A stretch of DNA of 24,593 bases from Caryophanales bacterium UBA5455 (GCA_002427365.1 DIQT01000015.1:229742-254334), one strand, 5' to 3'; shown: positions 15,062 to 23,488, counted from the first letter of the stretch. Translations and numbers: made by a program. Notes: a model not told the origin generated them from the letters alone.

Positions 15062-16183
15062 CTATTCTGCATGAAGGACAATATTATCCTTCGTGCCAAT
15101 TATTTTTGTGCCAGCTTTAATAACTTGTTCTGGTCCAATGACGGCATAAGCAATTTCACAACCTTCTTCGATAATAACATTTGGCATAACGACTGAATAT
15201 TTGACGCTTGATCCACCATGAATTTCAACTTCATTAAAGATAAGCGAATTATTTACTTGTCCAAGAATTATCGCGCCTTGATTACAAATTGAATTTTTTA
15301 AACAAGCTTTTTTCCCTACATAGTGTGGAAGTGAATTTGTATCTTCGGAATAAATTAATTCTTTAAACACGCCTTTGCCTGTTTTATTTTTACCAATTTG
15401 GTCAATTAAGTCCATACTTGCTTCCCAATAGGAATCAATTGTCCCAACGTCTTTCCAATAGCCATCAAATAAGTAAGCGTAGATTTTACATTTACTAGCA
15501 AGGAAACCAGGAATTATGTCACCGCCAAAGTCGTGGCTACTTGTATCGAGCCTGGAGTCAGCGATTAATGCTTCCCGTAACTTTTTATAATTAAAAACAT
15601 AAATTCCCATCGACGCTAAAGTGGATTTTGGTTGCTTCGGCTTTTCAACAAATTTTGTAACAAATCCTTGTTCGTTTGTTTCTAAAATGCCAAAGCGACT
15701 CGCTTCTTCAAGCGGAACATCGATAACGGCGATTGATAAATCAGCATCGTTTTCAATATGTTTTGTAAGCATTGCTTTATAATCCATTTCATAAATATGG
15801 TCACCCGACAAAATTAAAACATATTGCGGGTTTTGTTCATCGAGCCATTCAATATTCCGATAAATCGCGTCCGCGGTCCCACTATACCAACTTGATCCTT
15901 CTTCGGTTTGCCGCGGTGTTAAAATAGCGGTTAGTGATCGAACGCCATTAAGCCCCCATTTTTCCCCGTTTCCAATATAAGAATTTAAAAAGGCTGATTC
16001 GTACTGTGTTAAGACACCCACAACACTAATGCGGGAATTCGCACAGTTACTCAAGGTATAGTCGATAATTCGATATTTACCTCCAAAAGAGATTCCTGGT
16101 TTTGCGTTTTTATGGGTTAAAGCTTTTAAGCGCGAACCTTTTCCGCCGGCGAGAATCATTGCCACGATTTTATTTTGTGCCAT
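15062..16183 (-). CDS. glgC: Glucose-1-phosphate adenylyltransferase, catalytic subunit
   Basis: GlgC (EC 2.7.7.27) makes ADP-glucose and pyrophosphate from ATP and glucose-1-phosphate, the committed step of bacterial glycogen synthesis. The 373-residue protein has LAGGKGSRLK (11-20), KPGISFGGKYRIIDYTLSN (28-46), SGTADAIYRN (101-110), the catalytic SGDHIYEMDY (126-135), the sugar-phosphate binding FVEKP (178-182) and SMGIYVFN, and YWKDVGTIDSYWEA (242-255). A C-terminal left-handed beta-helix domain follows. All catalytic residues are intact, in contrast to GlgD. AAAGGA precedes the ATG; the start overlaps the upstream membrane-protein gene by 14 bases. Confidence 0.96.
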   Translation of the reverse strand: MAQNKIVAMILAGGKGSRLKALTHKNAKPGISFGGKYRIIDYTLSNCANSRISVVGVLTQYESAFLNSYIGNGEKWGLNGVRSLTAILTPRQTEEGSSWYSGTADAIYRNIEWLDEQNPQYVLILSGDHIYEMDYKAMLTKHIENDADLSIAVIDVPLEEASRFGILETNEQGFVTKFVEKPKQPKSTLASMGIYVFNYKKLREALIADSRLDTSSHDFGGDIIPGFLASKCKIYAYLFDGYWKDVGTIDSYWEASMDLIDQIGKNKTGKGVFKELIYSEDTNSLPHYVGKKACLKNSICNQGAIILGQVNNSLIFNEVEIHGGSSVKYSVVMPNVIIEEGCEIAYAVIGPEQVIKAGTKIIGTKDNIVLHAE

Positions 16184-17090
16184 CGCTGTTGTCCTTTCGG
16201 TGATTAATTTCTAAATTAGTAAGTGATGTTCCATAATAAGTTAATAATTCTTTTCCAGTAAAATAGTGCCGTTTGGCTAAATCGGAAAAGTTATTAGATA
16301 ACTCGTCATTTAAACCTTGCACTAAGGCAATTGTTGCGCCAAATATCGTTAGTTCGACTTTTTTACCGGCAATTACATAAATAAAAGAATCAGCTTTATA
16401 GTCATTAACGATTTTTAAAATGTGGTTTACATTAATAATTGGTGAGATTAATCGTTCAATTTGTAGCCGCGATAACGTTGAATAAAAGGAAATGTTATTT
16501 GCGTTACTTATTAGTGTCGCGGGTTGAACTTTAATCGTTTGATTTTGGTAGTTTTCTAAATGCGGAAGCGCATCCGCATCATTTCTTATTTGTAAATAAA
16601 AACCAAGATCTGCATTAAGTTCGCTATTAATTACTAGATAGGGAACTTTATTATTCGTCCCGATAAAAATATCATAGAGGCGCTTTTCATACGTAAAGGG
16701 AATTAAGTAAGTTATGAGCGGGTCTTTCATTTCATTAAAGGCGTTCACTTCAAGTTTCTTTTCTGGGGTTAAATCATCACCAAACTTTAAAGTAAATGGT
16801 TCGACTTTTAAACGATTTGCCAAAAGTTCAACATATTCAAGCCGGAATTTTTTATCAACACGTTTTTTCCTTGCTTTAACATAATAGGAAATCCCAATAA
16901 TGTAAGCCACTACGGCCGCAATTCCAATCACGATTTTTAGCCACAACTTATTTGGACCTAGCGGAAACCCTAAGAGAAAGGAAAGTATATATAGACAATA
17001 TAAAATTACAAGAAGGCAAAAAACGCTTATGGGCAAAATCCAAATTTGCGCGCGTAATTGCCGTTGTCGGTGTTGCAATTCTTCTTTCAC
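16170..17090 (-). CDS. Unrecognised two-helix membrane protein leading the glycogen operon
   Basis: I do not recognise this 306-residue protein. It has two membrane helices near the N-terminus (about 17-42 and 50-71), a basic cytoplasmic junction (KARKKRVDKK, 72-81) and a soluble domain of about 225 residues with no catalytic motif I can name. The layout (paired helices, then an alpha/beta domain of moderate length) recalls DUF3137-type proteins, but this is only a resemblance. The start is GTG at 17090, with GAGGA 7 bases upstream; an overlapping ATG at 17092 is followed directly by TGA. It is the first gene after the operon promoter, and its end overlaps glgC by 14 bases, so it is made together with the glycogen enzymes. 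A role at the membrane in glycogen or carbon metabolism is only suggested by position. Confidence 0.85.
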   Translation of the reverse strand: MKEELQHRQRQLRAQIWILPISVFCLLVILYCLYILSFLLGFPLGPNKLWLKIVIGIAAVVAYIIGISYYVKARKKRVDKKFRLEYVELLANRLKVEPFTLKFGDDLTPEKKLEVNAFNEMKDPLITYLIPFTYEKRLYDIFIGTNNKVPYLVINSELNADLGFYLQIRNDADALPHLENYQNQTIKVQPATLISNANNISFYSTLSRLQIERLISPIINVNHILKIVNDYKADSFIYVIAGKKVELTIFGATIALVQGLNDELSNNFSDLAKRHYFTGKELLTYYGTSLTNLEINHRKDNSDGTK

Positions 17091-17116
17091 ATTTTTTCCT
17101 CACCTTGTTCAATATA

Positions 17117-17125
17117 ATTATAGCA
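17117..17125 (-). promoter_or_regulatory. Extended -10 promoter of the glycogen operon
   Basis: TGC-TATAAT (minus strand) is a consensus extended -10 element about 27 bases before the GTG start. The -35 position is only a T-run, left by the jetC terminator, so the extended motif probably carries the promoter. No cre-like site was seen beside it. Confidence 0.7.
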
Positions 17126-17138
17126 ACTTTATATGCGT

Positions 17139-17163
17139 AAAAAAAGACCACATAAAGCGGTCT
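17139..17163 (-). terminator. Terminator of the jetABC operon
   Basis: AGACCGC - TTTAT - GTGGTCT (7 bp with one G-T pair) followed by a run of T on the minus strand, 11 bases after the jetC stop. It marks the end of the jet unit, with no further gene on that transcript. Confidence 0.92.
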
Positions 17164-17174
17164 AATTTCATTTT

Positions 17175-20100
17175 TTAGTTTAACGGAATGTTTAATTTGT
17201 CTTCTTCAGCATATAAGCGAACGTGCGAAGCATTGCGGCCGCGTAAGACGACGAGTGTTTCATCAACATATTCACTTACATCGGAAATCTTATCGCTTGG
17301 AGCGGAGATAATTGCTTGTAAATTAAACGTCCGTAATAACTTAATTGATTCGCGAATCCGGCCACTATCCATTTTAGAGAACGCTTCATCAAAAATAATT
17401 AAGCGGACGGTATTGCCAAGTTCACCACTTTCTTTAACGTGATAAAGTTGGGCAAAGGAGGCCAGAACCGAAATATAAAATGGTGTTTGTGTTTCCCCAC
17501 CTGATTTTTTCTTAATCATTTTCGATAATCGTTGGCTATTACCCGCTTTATCTTTAACAATTAAGTCAAAGTCTAAGTAGGAACGATAATCGGTTAACCG
17601 TTCAACGTTTCGTAAAATAATGCTACTACCTGAATTATCGCCATCCGTGGTCGCGGCGATTTGGGCAAAGAGTTCGCGCATTAAGTCATCATACTTATCA
17701 AGAAAGCGCGAATCATCTTCATCAATTTCTAAAAGTAAGTCATCAGTAATCATATCGTAATAAGGCCGATACGTACTTGAAGGACGAACGCTAAATTGAT
17801 AGGAGTCATTTCCAAACGTTGAGGCACTTAAAGCATAGTTAAGATCTTCGATTTGATCTTGAACGGTTTCAATCGCGCCCCGTAATTTAGCGATAAAGTC
17901 TGTTCTAAATTGATGAATAGCTTTTGTATACGCATCATGAATTTTATCTTCATATTCGGGTAACTTAACTTCAGAAAAATCATGAAGTTCTTCATCATAA
18001 ATATTATTATTCGTTTGATCAATATCATAACTGAGTCGATATTCCCGAATATAATCCCGGCGTTCTTTTTGAAGCGATGAGAAAATATTATTAACTAAAT
18101 ATTGGCTATGACCATATTTAACATTGTAGTCGGTAATAATTGCAAGTGGAGTAAGTCCTTCGGATACAAGCGCTAAATACGCCGGTTCCGCTTTTTCAGC
18201 AACAAGGAACGGATCATACATCGAATTAATCCGCGTTTCCCGCATCCCGAGTAATTCAATTTCCGCAGGAATTTTTTCTTCGCTTAAGGTAGCGACTAAG
18301 TTCGTGAGTTTACCTTTTTCTTCAAAGTATGTATTCCGGTCTTTTTCTAAGTTTGCAATATCTTCATCAATATCATCGATGCGTTTTTGTAGCGAATCAA
18401 GTTGTGATGTATCGTATTTTGCTAGTTCACTATTTAAATACGTAATGTTTTGTTTCAGGCCGCTAATCCGTTTAATATTTTCTAAACTAATCGTCATTGC
18501 GCTAATTTCATTCGTATTAATAATTTCTAACCGGTTGCCTTCATTTACGGGCCCTAGAAGTTTCCGTAAACTAATGAGGACACTATTTAGTTCACTAATT
18601 TCGCGCTTTTTCGCATTAATTTGTTCTTGACCAATTGAGCGGCCAATAAAGTGTTCGCGGTATAAGCGGGGATTTAATTTTCCAAACCCAAAGTTTCGAT
18701 ATAAGTCACCCGCAACAGTAATGCCGTTACCTGAATTACGCGCGGCTTGAATATCGTTTGCTTTATATAAGCGGCCGATTAAGTAGTTTGTATACGCCCG
18801 AGCGCCCGGGTGATCAGTAATAATTTCCGTCGCAAGTGAATTATTTTCCGCTTCATACCCCCGTTCAATAATTCGGCTATCATCAACGAGTGTTGTTCCA
18901 TAATAGTTTTCTTTATCAAGTAAGCCACGTAATATTTCATAGGCTTCTAAGAAATACCGTTCATCAACAAACAAGTTAAATTTTTGATTATGTAAAAAGC
19001 CTTCAATTGCGTTTTTCCATTCATCACTTCTAATATCAACAAGGTCCGCATAAATTTCGACTTTAATTCTTTTGTTATGACGTGCACTAAGTTCATCTTC
19101 TAATGCCCGTTTAATTGAGGTTAAGGTCCACGGATATGATTTACCACCTTGTTCCATGTTTAATTCTTGTTGGCGTAATAAGGCAAGATTTTGTTCGTTT
19201 TCTTTTATGACACTATTTAAGCGCGCGGCAAATGTGCTAATCGCATGTTTAAAGGTGCCCAGCGTATCGCGCCAAGCGGTAAGTTGTTCACTAGTTAGCG
19301 AATGAATGTCATGTAAAATTTGATCGCGAAGTCGTAAGCTCGTATGTAAGACATCAAGCGCAGCGTCTTGGAGAAGATTTAATTCATCAAGAGCACTTTT
19401 ATCGAGAACTTTTGTTTCAAATGAGCTAAGTTCATCGCTTAAGGATTGGGTAATTGTCGTAAAGGAAGAAATATACGATGTTAAGTTATTTTGAATTGTT
19501 GTTGCTTCATTTGTTAATGAAACTAAATTACTTTTTGCTTCTTCAATTTGTTCAAGTAGTTCGTCACGTAATCGATACGTATTACTCGTTGCTTTATCTT
19601 GAACAAGCCGCATTTTCCGGCGGTTTAATTCCGCAATCGAAAGTTCAACTTCTTTAATATCTTCATCAATTTCTTGTAAACGATTTTTCGCTTGGTTCAC
19701 TTCCGCGTAAAACGCATCAAGCCGTTTTTTATCATTTTCATAGCCGGCGCGTTCAACGATATATGAATTAAGCGCCATTACATCAAGTTCATTTTTATAT
19801 TTCGTATGGGTATCTTTTATTTTAGCAAGTTGATCAATTCGTTTCCGCATTTGTTGCGCTTCAACTTCAAGTTTACGGTATTGTAAAATATTTTCTTGCA
19901 TCGGTAAAATATCGATGTTTTCTTGCGGATCACAAACGTATTCAGTAATGAATGTTGTAATATCGGTAATTGGTGAAAAGGAAACTGATTTCTTTAATAA
20001 GGAGAAATATTTATCTTTTAAGCCACCAAATTGCCGTTTTAAAAAGGTTTGATAATGCCGATTTGAGTCAAAGAATGTAAAGTTGTTTGGATAGTGTTCG

Positions 20101-20567
20101 CCTAAATATTCATTAAGTGTTTTATAATCCATTGGGACTTTATTAACAATGAATTCATTTTCCGGCATATCGCCATTAATGAAGAAAAAGCGGTGTTCTT
20201 GTGAGCCATCTTCAAAGCTATCAAAGACGATGCCTAAGACAAAGTTATGTTCTTCAACATCATCATAAAATTCTAACGCGATATAACTTGTAAAGCGGCC
20301 ATTTCGTAAATAGTGGAACCCCCCATCAAGAGCGTCACCAAGTTCACCCCGTAAATAGCCCCGTAATGTCCGGTTTGATTTTTCCATCGCGGCTTTATTA
20401 AAGAAGCGACCACTCGTATCACCTAAAAGAACGACTTGAATCGCGTCAATTAACGTTGATTTACCTGAAGCATTTAGACCCGTTAAAAAGTTAATTTGTT
20501 CAAAGTGAATTTTTTCATTCCAAAAATAATGCCAGTTGATGATTTTAATTTCTTTTAATGTTTTCAT
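17175..20567 (-). CDS. jetC: JetC/MksB-type SMC-like ATPase
   Basis: The motor subunit of a Wadjet/MksBEF-type condensin, a dimeric ATPase that extrudes DNA loops. The 1130-residue protein has Walker A GLNASGKST (30-38, Lys36), a globular N-terminal head, long coiled-coil arms (about 225-430 and 660-950, rich in Glu, Lys, Leu and Asn) around a central domain with FNLFVDERYFLEAYEIL, then the C-terminal head with the ABC signature SGGETQ (1022-1027), Walker B RLIIFDEAF (Asp1060-Glu1061) and D-loop SKMD. All ATPase motifs are intact. The length fits JetC (about 1100) rather than SMC of the ScpAB system or MukB. It is coupled to jetB through an ATGA overlap. No jetD follows. Confidence 0.93.
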   Translation of the reverse strand: MKTLKEIKIINWHYFWNEKIHFEQINFLTGLNASGKSTLIDAIQVVLLGDTSGRFFNKAAMEKSNRTLRGYLRGELGDALDGGFHYLRNGRFTSYIALEFYDDVEEHNFVLGIVFDSFEDGSQEHRFFFINGDMPENEFIVNKVPMDYKTLNEYLGEHYPNNFTFFDSNRHYQTFLKRQFGGLKDKYFSLLKKSVSFSPITDITTFITEYVCDPQENIDILPMQENILQYRKLEVEAQQMRKRIDQLAKIKDTHTKYKNELDVMALNSYIVERAGYENDKKRLDAFYAEVNQAKNRLQEIDEDIKEVELSIAELNRRKMRLVQDKATSNTYRLRDELLEQIEEAKSNLVSLTNEATTIQNNLTSYISSFTTITQSLSDELSSFETKVLDKSALDELNLLQDAALDVLHTSLRLRDQILHDIHSLTSEQLTAWRDTLGTFKHAISTFAARLNSVIKENEQNLALLRQQELNMEQGGKSYPWTLTSIKRALEDELSARHNKRIKVEIYADLVDIRSDEWKNAIEGFLHNQKFNLFVDERYFLEAYEILRGLLDKENYYGTTLVDDSRIIERGYEAENNSLATEIITDHPGARAYTNYLIGRLYKANDIQAARNSGNGITVAGDLYRNFGFGKLNPRLYREHFIGRSIGQEQINAKKREISELNSVLISLRKLLGPVNEGNRLEIINTNEISAMTISLENIKRISGLKQNITYLNSELAKYDTSQLDSLQKRIDDIDEDIANLEKDRNTYFEEKGKLTNLVATLSEEKIPAEIELLGMRETRINSMYDPFLVAEKAEPAYLALVSEGLTPLAIITDYNVKYGHSQYLVNNIFSSLQKERRDYIREYRLSYDIDQTNNNIYDEELHDFSEVKLPEYEDKIHDAYTKAIHQFRTDFIAKLRGAIETVQDQIEDLNYALSASTFGNDSYQFSVRPSSTYRPYYDMITDDLLLEIDEDDSRFLDKYDDLMRELFAQIAATTDGDNSGSSIILRNVERLTDYRSYLDFDLIVKDKAGNSQRLSKMIKKKSGGETQTPFYISVLASFAQLYHVKESGELGNTVRLIIFDEAFSKMDSGRIRESIKLLRTFNLQAIISAPSDKISDVSEYVDETLVVLRGRNASHVRLYAEEDKLNIPLN

Positions 20568-21196
20568 ACGTCGTCCCGTTCACTTTCTCTAGCGGCCAAA
20601 GCATCAAGTGATTCACCCATCGCAACAATTTGTTCGTTACTAACCGCAAAGGTAATTGAGGGTAGTAAATAAAAGGCGACGTTACCTTGATCGTAGGAAC
20701 CACTAACTTTCGCGATAATATTGTATGATTCAAGAATCCGTAATGTGCGGCCAATTAAGCGACCACTAAGCCGCCGGCCCGGAAGTGTAATGCCTCGGTC
20801 ATACATTACTTGTAAGACGTGCGGAGTTGTTATATAAAGTGATTCACCAGTCTGGGCACTTTCATTCCGTTCGGTTTCATAAATTAAGCGTAAGACAAAG
20901 GCGATTAAACTCGTTTCGCGGTCGAGGCGAACACGGTTATACCCATAATCATTACTTAAGCTAAATACACCCATAATTAAATCGCGTTCGAGCGTATAGC
21001 CAATGTACGATAAATAATCACTGACTAAATCATTATTTTCTTCTAAGAACCGAAAATCAGGATTAATCTTTAACGTTTTTGCCCGTGAATCATATAAGTC
21101 ACGAACAACAAATGAGGTCGATAATAAGTTATTAACGACACGTGCAAAGTTATCTTGTTCGGTTTTAGGGAATTGGAGAATTCTTTCTTCAAACAT
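20564..21196 (-). CDS. jetB: JetB/MksE-type winged-helix subunit (DUF4194-like)
   Basis: The 210-residue protein matches the small winged-helix (MukE/KITE-like) subunit that sits on the kleisin of Jet/Mks condensins. The recognisable parts are the N-terminal helices (NFARVVNNLLSTSFVVRDLY, 16-35), a central helical domain with SLIAFVLRLIYETERNE and the C-terminal winged helix GRTLRILESYNIIAKVSGS followed by FYLLPSITFAVSNEQI, the segment typical of DUF4194. The start overlaps the jetA stop by one base (TAATG), and the stop TGA overlaps the jetC start, so A, B and C are translated as a set. No catalytic motif is expected or seen. Confidence 0.88.
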   Translation of the reverse strand: MFEERILQFPKTEQDNFARVVNNLLSTSFVVRDLYDSRAKTLKINPDFRFLEENNDLVSDYLSYIGYTLERDLIMGVFSLSNDYGYNRVRLDRETSLIAFVLRLIYETERNESAQTGESLYITTPHVLQVMYDRGITLPGRRLSGRLIGRTLRILESYNIIAKVSGSYDQGNVAFYLLPSITFAVSNEQIVAMGESLDALAARESERDDV

Positions 21197-22638
21197 TATG
21201 CTTCAAGTTCCTTTCTTTTAAAGGTAAAGTTCGGAATCCGATAAATACCATTAATAATATATTGTTCATTATCTTCCACCGAGTAAAAGGCGGATTGATC
21301 ATTACTTTTTAAACTAGCGAGAATTAAAAGAATAAAGGCGTCTAAGTCAACAAGGGGGATTTCACTTGCGTTTACTTCGCTAGAATCACCAAACGCGGTT
21401 TCCATAAAGTCATCAACGCGGGCGTCGGTGAAGATGTTCCGTGTTTCATCAAGGAAATCTTCCATTAACATAATCGATAAATCATCATAATCAACGATTT
21501 GAAGCGCTTCGCTCAGTTGCCGATATTTTCGAACAATCGGATACGTTAAGGCGTCATCACCAATAAAGCCTTGATGCGTTAAGTTAATCGAATTTTGCAT
21601 GCCATTAAGAATTGCGGTGAGGTTATCACCTTTAACAACTGTTTCGGCATATGTTTTAAAAATCGTATCAAGGTGCCCTTTAATCGTTTTATCCGTATTA
21701 TTTAGATAAAGAATTTTTGAGGCACTCGCTTTAGTGTAATCTTGATGACGGCCATCAATTTCATCAATCATTTCGGAAAGTGTTTCATACATATCACAAA
21801 TGTAATTGATCATATTAATTAAATCTTTTTCGGATTCTTTCGGATCTTTCTTGCGGTTCCAAACGCGCGCTTGAACGAGTAACGTTTCGCGAGTTTCCGG
21901 GTCATAAAGCCACCGCTGTAAGATTGAAATAATTGGCCGTTTAAATTTAGCGACACTATCAAACGTTTTAAGTGGGTGATAAAACCGGTCACTAATATGT
22001 TCTTTATAAGAGTCAAAGTAATCGCGGAGCACGCCATTTGTGGAAAAGACGCGGCCTAAGCGATTTTGATAAATTCTAATCGAGTGGGCTAATGTAATTA
22101 ATTCGGTCCGTAGTTTCTTCGTATTTTCATATGCACGAAGTAAGGTCGCATACATAAATTCATCAGGTTCATCGTCTTCAAGTCTTAGTTCACTATACGT
22201 GGCATGGACTAACGAAACGTATTGGGCTTCTTCAGCGGATGTCATTTTATACATTAATTCCATAAATTGGATTGAGTACGCCGGTAGAGCAATATATTCT
22301 TCGAACGAGCGCGAATCGATTTCAACTTCAAACCACCCCGCTTCTTCAAGCCGCCGGACAACGTAGGCCGTTTTTGATGCGAGTGTTTGTTGTTGGGACC
22401 GAAGTTCTACGACTTCATCTTCATCAAGTTCATCTTCTTCATCGCTAACAACATCAAACGCCATAATTTGGTTTGTGGCTTTTTCGCGTAATGCGCGGAG
22501 GTAATCGCTTTTTTTAATACTCATTTCATCGCTTCCTAGTGAATCATAAAGTACCATTAAAGCATCCGCGTATATTTCCCGATTGGGACTAGCTAAAACG
22601 GAGAAGAAATTTTCGGGGATTAAATCAAATAAACGCAT
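21196..22638 (-). CDS. jetA: JetA/MksF-type kleisin subunit (DUF5716-like)
   Basis: The 480-residue protein corresponds to the JetA subunit, the kleisin-like bridge of Wadjet-type condensins. It begins with MRLFDLIPENFFSVLASPNR, the usual N-terminus of this family, and contains TAYVVRRLEEAGWFEVEID (90-108), a winged-helix region. Long helical segments follow (about 140-340). A strongly acidic stretch, SDEEDELDEDEVVE (65-78), interrupts the N-terminal domain. The C-terminal part around VDLDAFILLILASLK is compatible with a second head-binding domain. AAGGAG lies before the ATG. It is the first gene of the unit and is divergent from a small membrane-protein gene. The specific Wadjet subtype cannot be fixed by eye. 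Confidence 0.87.
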   Translation of the reverse strand: MRLFDLIPENFFSVLASPNREIYADALMVLYDSLGSDEMSIKKSDYLRALREKATNQIMAFDVVSDEEDELDEDEVVELRSQQQTLASKTAYVVRRLEEAGWFEVEIDSRSFEEYIALPAYSIQFMELMYKMTSAEEAQYVSLVHATYSELRLEDDEPDEFMYATLLRAYENTKKLRTELITLAHSIRIYQNRLGRVFSTNGVLRDYFDSYKEHISDRFYHPLKTFDSVAKFKRPIISILQRWLYDPETRETLLVQARVWNRKKDPKESEKDLINMINYICDMYETLSEMIDEIDGRHQDYTKASASKILYLNNTDKTIKGHLDTIFKTYAETVVKGDNLTAILNGMQNSINLTHQGFIGDDALTYPIVRKYRQLSEALQIVDYDDLSIMLMEDFLDETRNIFTDARVDDFMETAFGDSSEVNASEIPLVDLDAFILLILASLKSNDQSAFYSVEDNEQYIINGIYRIPNFTFKRKELEA

Positions 22639-22665
22639 TTTGGCTCCTTACTCATAGTTGGCTTT

Positions 22666-22694
22666 ATTTTATCATATTTTCACTAACTTGTGCA
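22666..22694 (-). promoter_or_regulatory. Promoter of jetABC
   Basis: TGCACA (22689-22694), a 17-base spacer and TAAAAT (22666-22671) preceded by TGA form an extended -10 promoter on the minus strand. It sits 28 bases from the jetA ATG in the 119-base divergent region. Confidence 0.55.
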
Positions 22695-22706
22695 GAAAAT
22701 TTATTG

Positions 22707-22712
22707 TATAAT
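22707..22712 (+). promoter_or_regulatory. Candidate -10 box for the divergent small membrane-protein gene
   Basis: A perfect TATAAT preceded by TTG lies 46 bases before the ATG at 22758. No good -35 box is visible. A second candidate, TGT-TATAGT at 22732-22740, would start transcription too close to the GAGG ribosome site. The intergenic region is therefore shared by divergent promoters. Confidence 0.4.
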
Positions 22713-22757
22713 TCCTATCTTTTCCGAGTTATGTTATAGTTATTATCGAGGCTAATT

Positions 22758-23204
22758 ATGAAATTATATCCAAGTGTCAAAAAAACATTATCTTACTATG
22801 GAATTCTTGGGGTCATTACTTCCCTTGCCTTCTATTTAATCTTTGGCTATCCGTATACGCCATTTGATTTTGGCAAGCATATTTTGTTACTGACTGTGCC
22901 GTTAATTTTTGTTTTAATTATTGGAATTTTCGCATTAAAAAAGTCATGGTATACATTAACAAATAAAAAGATTATTCATCAAAAAGGTAGTAAAACCTAT
23001 GAATATCCGTTTGGCATAATTGTCTGGATTGATCACCCCTATACGAAAAAACATAAGATTCTTCGCTTTTATACAAACCGTGGGGATGAGATATATTTAC
23101 CCCTTGATAGTAAGGGAATTTTATACACTTATACGATGGAACATGTCAAAGCGTTATGGAGTTTTGCGCAACTAAAAGAAAAATTTCCAAAAGCAAGCGA
23201 ATAA
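22758..23204 (+). CDS. Small membrane protein with PH-like domain, function unknown
   Basis: This 148-residue protein has two hydrophobic helices (about 13-31 and 41-60) and a short soluble part of about 85 residues. The soluble part starts WYTLTNKKIIHQKG, a pattern typical of bacterial PH-like domains (an aromatic, then LTN, then a basic strand and Gly), and continues in alternating beta-strand character (ILRFYTNRGDEIYLP). I cannot give a function. The ATG has GAGG 8 bases upstream. It is transcribed away from jetA and is followed 79 bases later by rpmB, which has its own promoter, so it is probably a single-gene unit. Confidence 0.8.
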   Translation: MKLYPSVKKTLSYYGILGVITSLAFYLIFGYPYTPFDFGKHILLLTVPLIFVLIIGIFALKKSWYTLTNKKIIHQKGSKTYEYPFGIIVWIDHPYTKKHKILRFYTNRGDEIYLPLDSKGILYTYTMEHVKALWSFAQLKEKFPKASE

Positions 23205-23216
23205 GTGTCTTTGTTG

Positions 23217-23245
23217 TTGCCTTTTTTAAATGAAAATGTTATTAT
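23217..23245 (+). promoter_or_regulatory. Promoter of rpmB
   Basis: TTGCCT (23217-23222), a 17-base spacer and TATTAT (23240-23245), with TGT just before the -10 as an extended element. It is 38 bases upstream of the rpmB ATG. Confidence 0.7.
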
Positions 23246-23283
23246 CTAGAAGTCAAATTGATGGATTGAATGGAGGGATATTC

Positions 23284-23481
23284 ATGAGTAGAAAATGTCC
23301 AGTGACCGGTAAAGGTCCTTTAACAGGCAATAAACGTTCCCACTCATTACGGGCTAGTCGCCGTAGCTGGGGTGTTAACTTACAAACTTTTAAAGTTGAA
23401 ATTGACGGAAAAGTTCAACCCGTCAAAATGAGCACTCGGGCCTATCGTACGTTAACAAAATCACAACGTAACGCCGGTTAA
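23284..23481 (+). CDS. rpmB: 50S ribosomal protein L28
   Basis: L28 is a small basic protein of the large ribosomal subunit. The 65-residue product starts MSRKCPVTGKGPLTGNKRSH and continues SRRSWGVNLQ and STRAYRTL, which matches bacterial L28. Only one cysteine is present, so this is the form without a zinc ribbon. I use the ATG at 23284, with GGAGGG 7 bases upstream; the frame is open further back but without ribosome site and would add 18 unrelated residues. The gene has its own promoter and terminator. In B. subtilis rpmB also lies close to rpe, as here. Confidence 0.97.
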   Translation: MSRKCPVTGKGPLTGNKRSHSLRASRRSWGVNLQTFKVEIDGKVQPVKMSTRAYRTLTKSQRNAG

Positions 23482-23488
23482 AAAAAAT

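Noticed and set aside
16170..17090. The membrane protein as a replacement for JetD
   Set aside because: A strong terminator and a separate promoter lie between it and jetC, it has two membrane helices and no nuclease motif, and it overlaps glgC instead.
2332..20567. Alternative genetic code with TGA as tryptophan, as in Mycoplasma or Spiroplasma
   Set aside because: TGA closes the M42, trmB, glgD and jetB genes at family-appropriate ends, and conserved tryptophans are encoded by TGG.
17175..22638. Recently acquired defence island
   Set aside because: Base composition and codon style look like the flanking genes by eye, there are no integrase, transposase, repeats or attachment sites, and the surroundings are core genes.
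23230..23283. N-terminal extension of ribosomal protein L28
   Set aside because: L28 starts at MSRKC with a GGAGGG site just upstream; the extension overlaps the promoter -10 region.
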